Shown in pieces: positions 1 to 7,375 of a stretch of DNA of 60,022 nucleotides. The stretch's first letter is position 1. Each line of letters opens with the position of its first letter. The translations under genes were made by a program, and so were the position numbers. The notes beneath the pieces were generated by a model, which had not been told where the DNA came from, did no database searches, and saw only the letters and a program-made list of their open reading frames with translations. The stretch lies in contig CADCHO010000019.1 of assembly GCA_902801255.1 (NCBI GenBank), forward strand, positions 1 to 60,022. Direction: 5' to 3'. Source of the stretch: an uncultured Eubacteriales bacterium. Its GTDB lineage: Bacteria; Bacillota; Clostridia; Peptostreptococcales; Anaerovoracaceae.

Positions 1-16
1 CCTAAGCGGGTTTGCA

Positions 17-94
17 TGGAGCTGATGAGCAGACTCGAACTGCCGAAACCTCTTCCTTACCAAGGAAGTGCTCTACCTACTGAGCTACATCAGC
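17..94 (-). tRNA. tRNA-Thr (anticodon GGT)
   Basis: The reverse complement folds as a cloverleaf. The acceptor stem is GCTGATG/CATCAGC, the D arm is GCTC/GAGC, and the anticodon stem CTTCC/GGAAG holds the loop TTGGTAA, which gives anticodon GGT (Thr). The T arm is GGCAG/CTGCT with loop TTCGAGT, and the 3' CCA is encoded. The variable region AGGTTTC is 7 nt, longer than the usual 4-5 nt of a class I tRNA. The discriminator base is T. Confidence 0.95.
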
Positions 95-190
95 ACACAT
101 ATGGGCATAAGGGATCCTCCCGCTGCGCGGGCCCCTCCTTGTGCCAAATGCGCATAGCAAAAACGATAGTACATCATTGCCCCCCTGATG

Positions 191-1477
191 TCAAGTAAAC
201 AGTATGTTTTTAACCGCATCCAGTACCTGTTTTGAGCATGAACCCGCCATCATCATTACCTCAGTCTCGAGAGTGCTGATGGTGCAGCCCATGTCCTCCA
301 TCGTCTTCATGGAAAGCTCATGTCCGCGCCTGTCAGCTGAGTCGCAGCAGTCCTCCAGGACTACTACCTCATATCCCCTCCTGAGGAATCCCGGTACGGT
401 CTGCAACAGTTCTACATTAGTAGCAGCTCCCGCTATGAGAACCTTCCTGAAGTCGATCGCGCCCGTGTATTTCTCAAGATCCGGAGAAGTCCAGACATCA
501 GGATGTATGTGCCGGACCGTTTCCGCCTCTGCGGCATGCTTCTTCACCTGCGGAAGGATCTCGCCCATATCGTACGACTCTGCAATGATGAGCGGCTTGC
601 CCATCCTGCTTACGGAATGAGCGAGCTTTTCGAGATTGCTTATGAACCCGCCTGCATTTTTCATGCGCACCGGCATCTTCTCCTGAGGGTCGATTATCAG
701 GGTGAGGCAATCTGACACCTGTGTAAGGCCTTTGAGCCTCATCAGCGCAGCCGTATCTGAAAGCGTTGTCGGTATCGGCGAGACCGCGACATAGCTGGCC
801 GCGCACCAGTCGATGTCATAGCGCATATTATCGTCTAAATAATCCGCGCCGCCGGTCATCTGATAATTGCCGTTCTTTTTCTTTTCAAAGAAGAACCTTA
901 TCCCGTAACCGCGCGGAGCTGTCTCAGCTACCCCTACGCCTTTTATTTCCCATGAAGGCAAATCAGGTGCATTCACGCTGAGGATGATGCCCGGGTCTAT
1001 CTGCATGGACATCTCCATAAGCTGCGGCAGAAGACCGACCAGATAATCAAAATGCTCGACATCCATGCCGCCCTCTCCGCCCACGGAAAGAGCTATCGAC
1101 CTGATGCCGTTTATCGCACCTTCTCTTGCGCCTGCTACGGTCCCCGAATAATATGCCGCCAGGCCGGTATTGAATCCCAGGTTGATGCCGCTTATAACAA
1201 AATCCAGTGTAATGCCCTCTTCATACTCCAGATAGTCGATAGCCCACATCACGCAGTCAGCAGGAGTACCGTCGAGCTCCCAGGCTGCCACGGCTCCTTT
1301 AACATCCCTCTCCTTTGGAGTGACCTCACGCATGAATGTGATGCTGTGGCTCTTTCCGCTCTGCTGCGTGGCCGGTGCTACAACATATATATCAGCATGT
1401 TCGGACAATGCATCCACCAGGACCCTGAGTCCGTGAGCATCTATTCCGTCGTCATTGGTGACCAGTACCTTTGGCAT
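191..1477 (-). CDS. surE: SurE 5'/3'-nucleotidase fused to isochorismatase-like domain
   Basis: Residues 1-250 are a SurE phosphatase, a metal-dependent 5'/3'-nucleotidase. The ligand positions are intact: Asp9-Asp10 in TNDDG, Ser40, and Asn99 in SGIN. Residues about 255-428 are an isochorismatase-like cysteine hydrolase fold. The conserved Asp263 (IIDPQEK) is present, but the T-x-x-C nucleophile motif reads T-N-V-E, so Glu356 replaces the catalytic Cys and this half is probably inactive or altered. I chose the start at 1477 because AAGGA lies about 8 nt upstream and SurE proteins begin just before (L/V)xTNDDG. An upstream ATG at 1504 overlaps the apbE stop (ATGA) and also has a GAGG, so translational coupling from there (437 aa) is possible. 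The gene lies downstream of apbE and next to tRNA-Thr. Confidence 0.88.
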   Translation of the reverse strand: MPKVLVTNDDGIDAHGLRVLVDALSEHADIYVVAPATQQSGKSHSITFMREVTPKERDVKGAVAAWELDGTPADCVMWAIDYLEYEEGITLDFVISGINLGFNTGLAAYYSGTVAGAREGAINGIRSIALSVGGEGGMDVEHFDYLVGLLPQLMEMSMQIDPGIILSVNAPDLPSWEIKGVGVAETAPRGYGIRFFFEKKKNGNYQMTGGADYLDDNMRYDIDWCAASYVAVSPIPTTLSDTAALMRLKGLTQVSDCLTLIIDPQEKMPVRMKNAGGFISNLEKLAHSVSRMGKPLIIAESYDMGEILPQVKKHAAEAETVRHIHPDVWTSPDLEKYTGAIDFRKVLIAGAATNVELLQTVPGFLRRGYEVVVLEDCCDSADRRGHELSMKTMEDMGCTISTLETEVMMMAGSCSKQVLDAVKNILFT

Positions 1478-1500
1478 ATTGATTTCCTTAGTGTCTCTTT

Positions 1501-2565
1501 TCATTTTGCCGCCTCTAATCCTGCTCCTGATGTTGTGCGAATGTCGCCGTCCGACAATACGAAAACGCCTTCTATGCCGTCCTGCCCTTCTATGAGTTTC
1601 ATTCCCTCGTCAGCTCCCAGTATAAGGCATATTGTGCTGAGAGCATCGATATCCCCAGAGTGCCCTTTGTCTGCAATGAGCGTCACCGCATCGAGATCCG
1701 TCCCTACAGGCCAGCCCGTTTTAGTGTCGAGGATATGATGATATTTCTTTCCGTCGACCTCTATCTGCCGCTCATATACGCCGGATGTAACGAGTGTCTT
1801 GTCTCTCGCGTCGATCTTTCCGATTATCTCTTTGCGGTCGCTGAAAGGAGTCTCAACACCGATGGCAAAATCATCCTCATCGGTCTTGCCTCCTATACAA
1901 ATGACATTCCCGCCGAGATTGATCACAGCCGAAACCACGCCTTTGCTCTCCAGGAGCTCAGACATCCTGTCTCCTATGTAACCTTTAGCTACGCCTCCGA
2001 GGTCGAGCTTTGTTTCGGGATCGGTCAGCCTCACCTTATTGCCTTCGATGACGATATTACGGTAGTTTATATGCTTCACCGCCTCGGCCAGAGCCTCTGC
2101 ATCTGGTATCTTCGCCTCGCCTTCCGGCGCATGGAAATCCCACTGCTCCGTTACGCCTCCTACTGTTATATCAAAGCTTCCCCCAGACGAGTCTGAATAC
2201 TCAATGCCCTTCTGAAGGAGCTCACGGGTGTCTTCACTCACGTCAACCCACTCGCCTTTGGCATTGTTGAGCCTGCTTATATCGGAATCCTTGCGCGTGC
2301 GGCTGATCTTTGATTCAAGGTCGCTGCACAGATCGAATGCTTCAGATATCACGGCATTTGCCTCATCGCTCATGTCCGCTGCAGCCTTCACTTCACCCTG
2401 TCCGTCTGCCATGCGGTATATGGAAATGGTGCAGATGGTATCGAGATAATATCCATCCCCCATGACCGGCTCAGGAGCTTTACCGCCCGCTCTGCTGCAG
2501 CCGGCAAGTGCCATAAGCACTGCAGCCAGCAGTATGATATTCATTTTTTTCAGAGCTCGCTTCAT
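1501..2565 (-). CDS. apbE: ApbE-family FAD:protein FMN transferase lipoprotein
   Basis: A 354-aa exported lipoprotein: the N-terminal hydrophobic stretch ends in the lipobox LAGC at about residue 22. ApbE enzymes use FAD to attach FMN covalently to Thr/Ser of extracytoplasmic flavoproteins. The family features GDGYYLDT, the LGGVAKGY motif, the HHILDTKTGWPV region and the C-terminal GDIDALST motif are all present. The gene is divergent from a NusG_II protein and a Gx-transporter gene, a grouping also found in flavin-based electron-transfer loci. No FMN-acceptor protein is visible in the window, so its flavinylation target is unknown. AAGGA lies 11 nt upstream of the ATG. Confidence 0.93.
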   Translation of the reverse strand: MKRALKKMNIILLAAVLMALAGCSRAGGKAPEPVMGDGYYLDTICTISIYRMADGQGEVKAAADMSDEANAVISEAFDLCSDLESKISRTRKDSDISRLNNAKGEWVDVSEDTRELLQKGIEYSDSSGGSFDITVGGVTEQWDFHAPEGEAKIPDAEALAEAVKHINYRNIVIEGNKVRLTDPETKLDLGGVAKGYIGDRMSELLESKGVVSAVINLGGNVICIGGKTDEDDFAIGVETPFSDRKEIIGKIDARDKTLVTSGVYERQIEVDGKKYHHILDTKTGWPVGTDLDAVTLIADKGHSGDIDALSTICLILGADEGMKLIEGQDGIEGVFVLSDGDIRTTSGAGLEAAK

Positions 2566-2594
2566 CCGGGCGATTATCCTTTCAACAGCTTACA

Positions 2595-2610
2595 TGGTAT
2601 ACTTATTTTA
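2595..2610 (+). promoter_or_regulatory. Extended -10 promoter abutting a start codon
   Basis: TGGTATACT (-10 hexamer 2598-2603 with an upstream TG) places the predicted transcription start at or within a base of the ATG at 2610. No ribosome binding site precedes that ATG, so the NusG_II mRNA may be leaderless. Confidence 0.4.
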
Positions 2611-3059
2611 TGAAACAGTTCATACGAAAAGCAGACATAATACTTTTCATAGTGCTGGTCATCATCGGACTGGCGGCTTCTGCTGCGCTCACGCTGTCAC
2701 ACGGTGAGGCCGGAAGCAGTGCCAAGGTCATAATCGAGTCGGGCGGCGATCTCTACGCCAGATATCCGCTCGCTGAGGACCGCACTGTTGTTGTGCCTGC
2801 TCCAAAGCAGGTCGCTTCGGATGCTCCCGCTGCAGATCCTGATGATGCGCCTTCCGCACAGTATGACTATTACAACGTGGTCGTTATAAGCGGCGGCACG
2901 GTGTCCGTTTCCGAGGCATCATGTAAGAACCAGGTGTGTGTAAAGCACGGAGCTATATCGCGGCCTGGCGAGAGCATCGTGTGCCTGCCGAACCGGCTGG
3001 TGGTCCGCATTGAAAACGGCTCAGAGGAAGGAGGCGGCTATGACTCAGTCACCTCGTAA
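2610..3059 (+). CDS. NusG domain II-containing membrane-anchored protein (EetA-like)
   Basis: 149 aa with one N-terminal membrane segment (about 8-28) and an external NusG_II (DUF1312) domain. The domain is recognisable from the ending CKNQVCVKHGAI...IVCLPNRLVVRIE, with Cys residues in the usual places. Proteins of this kind sit beside Gx-transporter and ApbE genes. In Listeria-type extracellular electron transfer loci the equivalent pair is called EetA/EetB. The exact molecular role is not established. Its 3' end overlaps the next gene by 20 nt. Its 5' end appears leaderless. Confidence 0.8.
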   Translation: MKQFIRKADIILFIVLVIIGLAASAALTLSHGEAGSSAKVIIESGGDLYARYPLAEDRTVVVPAPKQVASDAPAADPDDAPSAQYDYYNVVVISGGTVSVSEASCKNQVCVKHGAISRPGESIVCLPNRLVVRIENGSEEGGGYDSVTS

Positions 3060-3561
3060 GACCTCAAAGAGCAAATCCCTCAGCGCATCCTTCGTTGCTA
3101 GAGTCGGTCTCATGGCTGCCCTGGCTCTTATCTTTTCGTACGTCGAAGCCATTATACCATATAATCCGGGCGTTCCCGGAATCAAACTTGGCATAGCGAA
3201 TGTCGTCACCGTGGTTGCACTGTATAAATTCGGCAGCAAGGATGCCGTCGCAGTCAGCATCATTCGTGTGGTTCTCGCAGGGCTGCTGTTCAACGGTCTT
3301 TTCGGCATGCTCTATGCTCTCGCCGGAGCCGTGGTGAGCCTTACAGGCATGATATTCCTTAAAAAAACCGGTCTCTTTTCAGTGACCGGTGTAAGTATGG
3401 CTGCGGGAGTCCTGCACAATCTGGGTCAGCTGCTCGTTGCTGCTGCCCTCATTGAGGACCTTCGCATATTCTTCTATTTTCCTGTTCTGATGTTCAGCGG
3501 AATCGCCGCCGGAATACTCGTCGGCATAGCATCCACACTCGCTCTGAGAGCCCTGCGCTGA
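3040..3561 (+). CDS. Gx transporter family membrane protein (EetB-like)
   Basis: 173 aa with about five hydrophobic segments. It resembles the Gx transporter family, often annotated as heptaprenyl diphosphate synthase component I, including the signature region NPGVPGIKLGIANVVTV. I chose the start at 3040 because AAGGAGG lies 6 nt upstream inside the NusG_II gene; an in-frame ATG at 3010 has no such site. The overlap implies translational coupling. The substrate is unknown. The family lies within ECF-type vitamin/quinone-related membrane proteins, and pairing with ApbE suggests flavin or quinone handling (inference). The stop codon directly abuts the stop of the convergent anti-sigma gene, leaving no room for a terminator. 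Confidence 0.8.
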   Translation: MTQSPRKTSKSKSLSASFVARVGLMAALALIFSYVEAIIPYNPGVPGIKLGIANVVTVVALYKFGSKDAVAVSIIRVVLAGLLFNGLFGMLYALAGAVVSLTGMIFLKKTGLFSVTGVSMAAGVLHNLGQLLVAAALIEDLRIFFYFPVLMFSGIAAGILVGIASTLALRALR

Positions 3562-4689
3562 TCAGTCATTATCGTCGTCATGGTCATCGTGATCATCGTC
3601 GGCGTCATCCCTGTCATCATCCGCATCATCACGGTCGTCATCTGTGTCATCATCAGAATCGTTATCGTCCTGATCATCATCGACGTCCACATCCGATACC
3701 ATTATCTCCCCGGTCGATGCGTTTATCTCATACTCATAATCCTGCCCGCTGTATTTGAATTCCACTTCATAGACGATCACTCCGTTTTCACAGTCCATTT
3801 CCACTTCGGTGCCGCTGACCTGTGAACTGTCCAGTCCGGCATGGCTGAGGGCTGCTGCAAGCGCTCTTTCATAACCAATGTATTCTCCGGTATATGCTTC
3901 ACCGTGCATGGTCCCTCCGTCAACATTGCGTTCCTGGCCAAGAACGATCAGCTCCTGAGTCGACAGGGAAAGCAATGAGTCTTCCGTCATCTTCGTGCCC
4001 CCTGTCTTGAGCAGACTGCGTATCAGCTGTGCCTTGCCGGTTGAGATCCCGTTATCTGCAGCGAACCCCTTCAGATCATCGCTGTCTTCGACATACTGTC
4101 CCAGCACGGCAGATGTGACAGGCGAGCTGCCCATGTATGAGTTAATGCCGTCCGATAGCTCTGTCTCAATCGCCCGGCCCTTTGACGGATCTCCGGAACT
4201 GACCGACAGAAGTATGGAATTTGACTTATCATTCAGATAGCCCTTAGTCAGCATCGAACCGACGATGGCATTGCAGGCTGTTTTGATATCGCTGCCCTTG
4301 AGATCCATACCGTCGAGTATGGCTTTGCCGTCTTCATTTACCGCGGTGACGTCGACCACCTTCTCTTTTCCGTTGATCGACAGCTCTATACTAGGATTCA
4401 CATCAATGTCTACGACCGCCAGGACTTTCTGGTTCATATTTCTCCATACCGTGACCCCGCCGACCAACAGTATGAATGCAGCTGCACAGCTGATCAGCGT
4501 CCTGAATGTTTTGCTGCGCACAACAGCCTTTTTGTATCTATCCTGCTCATCATCAGAAATCTTTTCTCTCATTGACGGTTCAGGCTTCTCATTGAGATCC
4601 AGCTCCGCCATCAGATCGTCCAGCATATCAGGGGCAGCAGCATTGAGCGCAGAGGCAAGTCTTTTTTCGATTTCATTATTATCGATCAT
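3562..4689 (-). CDS. RsgI-like anti-sigma factor with PepSY domain and poly-Asp tail
   Basis: 375 aa. A cytosolic N-terminus (1-60) is followed by one membrane helix (about 62-82) and an RsgI_N-type region with IDVNPSIEL. In RsgI proteins the Asn-Pro bond of this motif (here N98-P99) is where autoprocessing occurs. A PepSY-like domain spans about 268-332. The last 43 residues (333-375) contain about 30 Asp, interspersed with Arg, His and Ala. The gene overlaps the ECF sigma gene by 4 nt (ATGA), so it is almost certainly that sigma factor's membrane-bound regulator. The Asp tail is exported and could bind Ca2+ or other cations (inference). The PepSY region resembles the neighbouring secreted PepSY protein, hinting at a shared ligand. 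Confidence 0.85.
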   Translation of the reverse strand: MIDNNEIEKRLASALNAAAPDMLDDLMAELDLNEKPEPSMREKISDDEQDRYKKAVVRSKTFRTLISCAAAFILLVGGVTVWRNMNQKVLAVVDIDVNPSIELSINGKEKVVDVTAVNEDGKAILDGMDLKGSDIKTACNAIVGSMLTKGYLNDKSNSILLSVSSGDPSKGRAIETELSDGINSYMGSSPVTSAVLGQYVEDSDDLKGFAADNGISTGKAQLIRSLLKTGGTKMTEDSLLSLSTQELIVLGQERNVDGGTMHGEAYTGEYIGYERALAAALSHAGLDSSQVSGTEVEMDCENGVIVYEVEFKYSGQDYEYEINASTGEIMVSDVDVDDDQDDNDSDDDTDDDRDDADDDRDDADDDHDDHDDDND

Positions 4690-5225
4690 CTTTCTACCCC
4701 CTTCGCTTCCATTTCATTTCTCATTTTCTTTAATGCCCTGTTGTATTTTGACAATACCGTTCCTGTCGGGATATCCAGTATCTCCGCGATCTCCCTGTGC
4801 CGGAATCCGGTCATGGCATGCAGAACGACTATCTGCCTCTCTTCCGCATCCAGCACGTTCATCGCTGTCTCCAGCACCATCCTGTCAAGCACTGCATTGC
4901 TGTCATTCAAAGCTCCTGCAAGATCGTCATATTCCGCCAGCTCTTCACATACTTTGCCTGCACGTATCTTGTTGAGGCACAGGTTGCGGACGATAGTAAG
5001 TATCCACGCCATAGGATTTCCGCTTGGCTTGTATGTGACCGCACTTGTGTAGATCTTTATGAACGCGTCATGCATCACATCCTCTGCATCATGTTTATTG
5101 CGTAGTATCGACATGGCGAATCCGTACACCACGCCCGATGTCTGCTGATACAGTTCGCGGAATGCAGCGCCGTCATTAGAGGCCATCCTGATTATTAAGT
5201 TTTCATCCAGCTGCAGTGTAGCCAT
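4686..5225 (-). CDS. ECF-type RNA polymerase sigma factor
   Basis: 179 aa. Sigma70 region 2 covers about residues 20-88, with the ILRNKHDAEDVMHDAF core. Region 4 covers about 118-170, with the helix-turn-helix GFRHREIAEILDIPTGTVLSKY. Size and layout match ECF sigma factors. It directs RNA polymerase to promoters not visible here. The stop overlaps the start of the RsgI-like gene (ATGA), the classic sigma/anti-sigma arrangement. The secreted PepSY gene begins 19 nt away on the same strand and may be in the same transcript. Confidence 0.93.
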   Translation of the reverse strand: MATLQLDENLIIRMASNDGAAFRELYQQTSGVVYGFAMSILRNKHDAEDVMHDAFIKIYTSAVTYKPSGNPMAWILTIVRNLCLNKIRAGKVCEELAEYDDLAGALNDSNAVLDRMVLETAMNVLDAEERQIVVLHAMTGFRHREIAEILDIPTGTVLSKYNRALKKMRNEMEAKGVER

Positions 5226-5243
5226 TTTCTTCAGTCTGTCCTT

Positions 5244-5768
5244 CTAATATCCTGTTACTTTCCACTCGTATTCAAGGATCTTGCCTGTAGGAGCAAGAAC
5301 TTCGTATTCATAAGCGCGGCCGCCGTCAGTGAACCTTATCTCGTAAGTTCCCTTTCTGTTGTCATATTCATAGGTGCAGCTGCCCTCACTGATAATCTTA
5401 TAGCTTATACCTGAGCTTTTGGCAACTTTCTTCCTCGCAGCCTTCTTGCCGATCTTCTTGTGCGAAGAATTTTTCTTATACTTGTTTTCTACGGATTTTT
5501 TTACGATCGCGCCTGTATCCGCAGCGATCTCATAAGCGTACTCCTTGCCGTTTGACTTCTTAGTGAACTCTACTTCATAAACGCCATCTTCAGCATCGTA
5601 TTCAGCTTCAACGCGTTTTACCTGGGATCTTTTGAGTCCGGCATTATTAAGAGCCGTTACCAGTGCTGCATCATTGCTGCCGACAGCATCTGCGAAAACC
5701 GACACACTCATCGTAATAACCATCGCAAGGGCGGTAAACAGCGCCAGAAGGATATTTCTTTTCTTCAT
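5244..5768 (-). CDS. Secreted protein with two PepSY-like repeats
   Basis: 174 aa with a clear signal peptide (MKKRN, hydrophobic core, ending VFADA at about 28). Two tandem PepSY-like repeats follow, about 30-95 and 110-174, each ending with the yEyEvxAxTGxIl pattern. A Lys-rich linker (about 96-112) separates them. I chose the start at 5768 because AGGAGG lies 6 nt upstream; the reading frame opens earlier but without a start signal. The first repeat closely matches the PepSY region of the RsgI-like protein just downstream. PepSY domains are associated with peptidase inhibition or envelope sensing. Here a role as a ligand or regulator of the sigma/anti-sigma pair is inference. Confidence 0.8.
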   Translation of the reverse strand: MKKRNILLALFTALAMVITMSVSVFADAVGSNDAALVTALNNAGLKRSQVKRVEAEYDAEDGVYEVEFTKKSNGKEYAYEIAADTGAIVKKSVENKYKKNSSHKKIGKKAARKKVAKSSGISYKIISEGSCTYEYDNRKGTYEIRFTDGGRAYEYEVLAPTGKILEYEWKVTGY

Positions 5769-5798
5769 GGTGGACCTCCTACTTGTGTAAAAATAAAA

Positions 5799-5830
5799 AC
5801 TGCCTTCACTGTGTATACACATGAGGCAGT
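5799..5830. terminator. Bidirectional Rho-independent terminator
   Basis: The stem ACTGCCT/AGGCAGT encloses an inner TGTGTATACACA palindrome. It is flanked by T-rich tracts on both sides (CTTTTTATT on plus, TTTTTATTTTT on minus). It closes the five-gene envelope operon that ends at 5857 and separates it from the PepSY gene. Confidence 0.75.
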
Positions 5831-5856
5831 CTTTTTATTGCACATATATTATGTTT

Positions 5857-6243
5857 TTATTTGTTTTTCCACAGTCCTGCTATACTTCCGCTTCGTTTTA
5901 TCATCGCTGCAAGTGCTGCCGCCAGTACGAGCACAGCTGCAACAGGATATATGATCAGCAGCCTGTTTGTGGTGCCGTAGATATCGAGAACGCCTTTCAG
6001 GACGCTCCCGACCGTCAGAGTCACTATGATCGCGAGCTGTGTGTCCCTTGCATTGATCTCAATTCCTTTCATGGCCGCTATCAGATGCGGCAGCGCTCCT
6101 CCCAGCAGAGGTATCATGAAAGCATATATCATGAAGTATGAATAGACTCCGTGGCTGAACAGTCCGTACACCGCCGCAGCTATCGCTATAAATACGGATG
6201 CCGCAAAATATTTCATTCCTGTCTTAATAGCCGATGTATACAA
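5857..6243 (-). CDS. Small four-helix membrane protein of unknown function
   Basis: 128 aa with four predicted membrane segments (about 12-30, 36-53, 68-86 and 92-114). I do not recognise the family. The frame starts at a TTG (6243) preceded by AAGGTGAG inside the upstream gene. An in-frame ATG at 6216 with a weak, close AGGA is the alternative. It overlaps the phosphodiester glycosidase gene by 20 nt, so it is translationally coupled to it and is the last gene of the envelope operon. The role presumably relates to the surface polymer handled by its neighbours (inference). Confidence 0.7.
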   Translation of the reverse strand: MYTSAIKTGMKYFAASVFIAIAAAVYGLFSHGVYSYFMIYAFMIPLLGGALPHLIAAMKGIEINARDTQLAIIVTLTVGSVLKGVLDIYGTTNRLLIIYPVAAVLVLAAALAAMIKRSGSIAGLWKNK

Positions 6244-7336
6244 TGTCGCTCACCTTCCTTTCGCTTCCGCTTCCGTTGCCAATGCCGCCTCCTGTCGGAG
6301 TGTTGACCACGCTTCCGTTGAACACCATGGTGGACGATCCGCCGCCGTCAAGATTGTAAGCAGTCTCCACGCCCAGGGTCTTCATGAACTCCGCGAGCTG
6401 CAGGAGCGATAAACCTTCGCTCTCATCAGTCCTTCCGTCAGATACCACGAATACATATGTTCCGTCAGTCTTGACACCGATCGCAGTACGCGGGTTGCTC
6501 GCCATCGCGCGGCCGACCTCATCATCAGAGTCAACCGAGACTTTTCCGTCCTCGACCAGAGCCGGTCCGAACGACAGTGTCTGCATCGCTCCTTTTGCGA
6601 TCAGCTGCTCAGCTGTAACTTCGCTCTCGCTGATGATCTCAAACGATCCGTCTTTATAGATAACCAGATCCTCGCGACCGCTGACCGCGGTGCTTCTGTA
6701 GAGCTTGCCGTTTCTAATAACATAGCCTTTCTCCTGCGCACCGTAGTAATCGCCGTTTATCGCCAGTACGGCATTGACGCTGTCAGCTATGTCCGAAGTC
6801 GTCGCTGTCACATTCTTTCCGTATGATCCCTGAGCGAATGCAGTCTTGAGGTATTCTGCCGAGTCAGCTTTTACCTCGGCGACGTGTACGACCGAGCCGC
6901 TGACCGTGTATTCGTTCAGTTTGATCGATATATTATCATCGCTGTAGCTGTCGGCATTGCTCATCGAACTTATACTCGCATCTGACGAACTCGAGCTGCT
7001 GTCAGAAGAATCATCTGAAGACGAACTGTCGGAGCTGCTGTTTGACTTGCTGTGTTTTCCGCCGTGGCCCTTTCCTCCCGGTGGAGGACCGCCATGTCCG
7101 TTACCGTTTTTGCCGCCCGGTCCATGGGCGTGGCTGTTTTCTGTATCTTCTGAGGCGCTGTCTTCCGTCTGTTCTGCCTTATCCTCATCACTCCCGATCT
7201 GCAGCTCCGCTTCGCTGCCTTCGCCCGAAGCTTCGCCGTAGACTCTGGTTATGACGAATGTGTCCAAAACAACATATGTTGAAAATATTGTCAGGGCAAG
7301 CAGATATGCCAGCAGCGCTTTATGCTTTTTTATCAT
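6224..7336 (-). CDS. Phosphodiester glycosidase (NAGPA-domain) membrane-anchored protein
   Basis: 370 aa. An N-terminal signal anchor (about 8-30) is followed by an acidic and then His/Gly/Pro/Lys-rich and Ser-rich linker (about 35-125) and a C-terminal NAGPA domain (about 140-370). The domain carries the characteristic VLAINGDYY, NPRTAIGVK, DGR and YNLDGGGSSTM segments. This family removes sugars linked through phosphodiester bonds and is common near exopolysaccharide or wall-polymer genes. It lies 39 nt after the GT2-GtrA gene and overlaps the next gene. AAGGGGG lies 7 nt upstream of the ATG. The linker has GPGG and GHGG motifs like those in the co-localised histidine kinase and carbohydrate-binding lipoprotein. 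Confidence 0.88.
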   Translation of the reverse strand: MIKKHKALLAYLLALTIFSTYVVLDTFVITRVYGEASGEGSEAELQIGSDEDKAEQTEDSASEDTENSHAHGPGGKNGNGHGGPPPGGKGHGGKHSKSNSSSDSSSSDDSSDSSSSSSDASISSMSNADSYSDDNISIKLNEYTVSGSVVHVAEVKADSAEYLKTAFAQGSYGKNVTATTSDIADSVNAVLAINGDYYGAQEKGYVIRNGKLYRSTAVSGREDLVIYKDGSFEIISESEVTAEQLIAKGAMQTLSFGPALVEDGKVSVDSDDEVGRAMASNPRTAIGVKTDGTYVFVVSDGRTDESEGLSLLQLAEFMKTLGVETAYNLDGGGSSTMVFNGSVVNTPTGGGIGNGSGSERKVSDIVYIGY

Positions 7337-7375
7337 TCCGTATCCCCCTTTCCGAGGAGCAGACCAAGTGTCTGC

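Noticed and set aside
3565-3695. Tandem repeat resembling a CRISPR or microsatellite
   Set aside because: The repetition is codon-level (GAT/GAC runs) and encodes the poly-Asp tail of the anti-sigma factor; no spacer structure.
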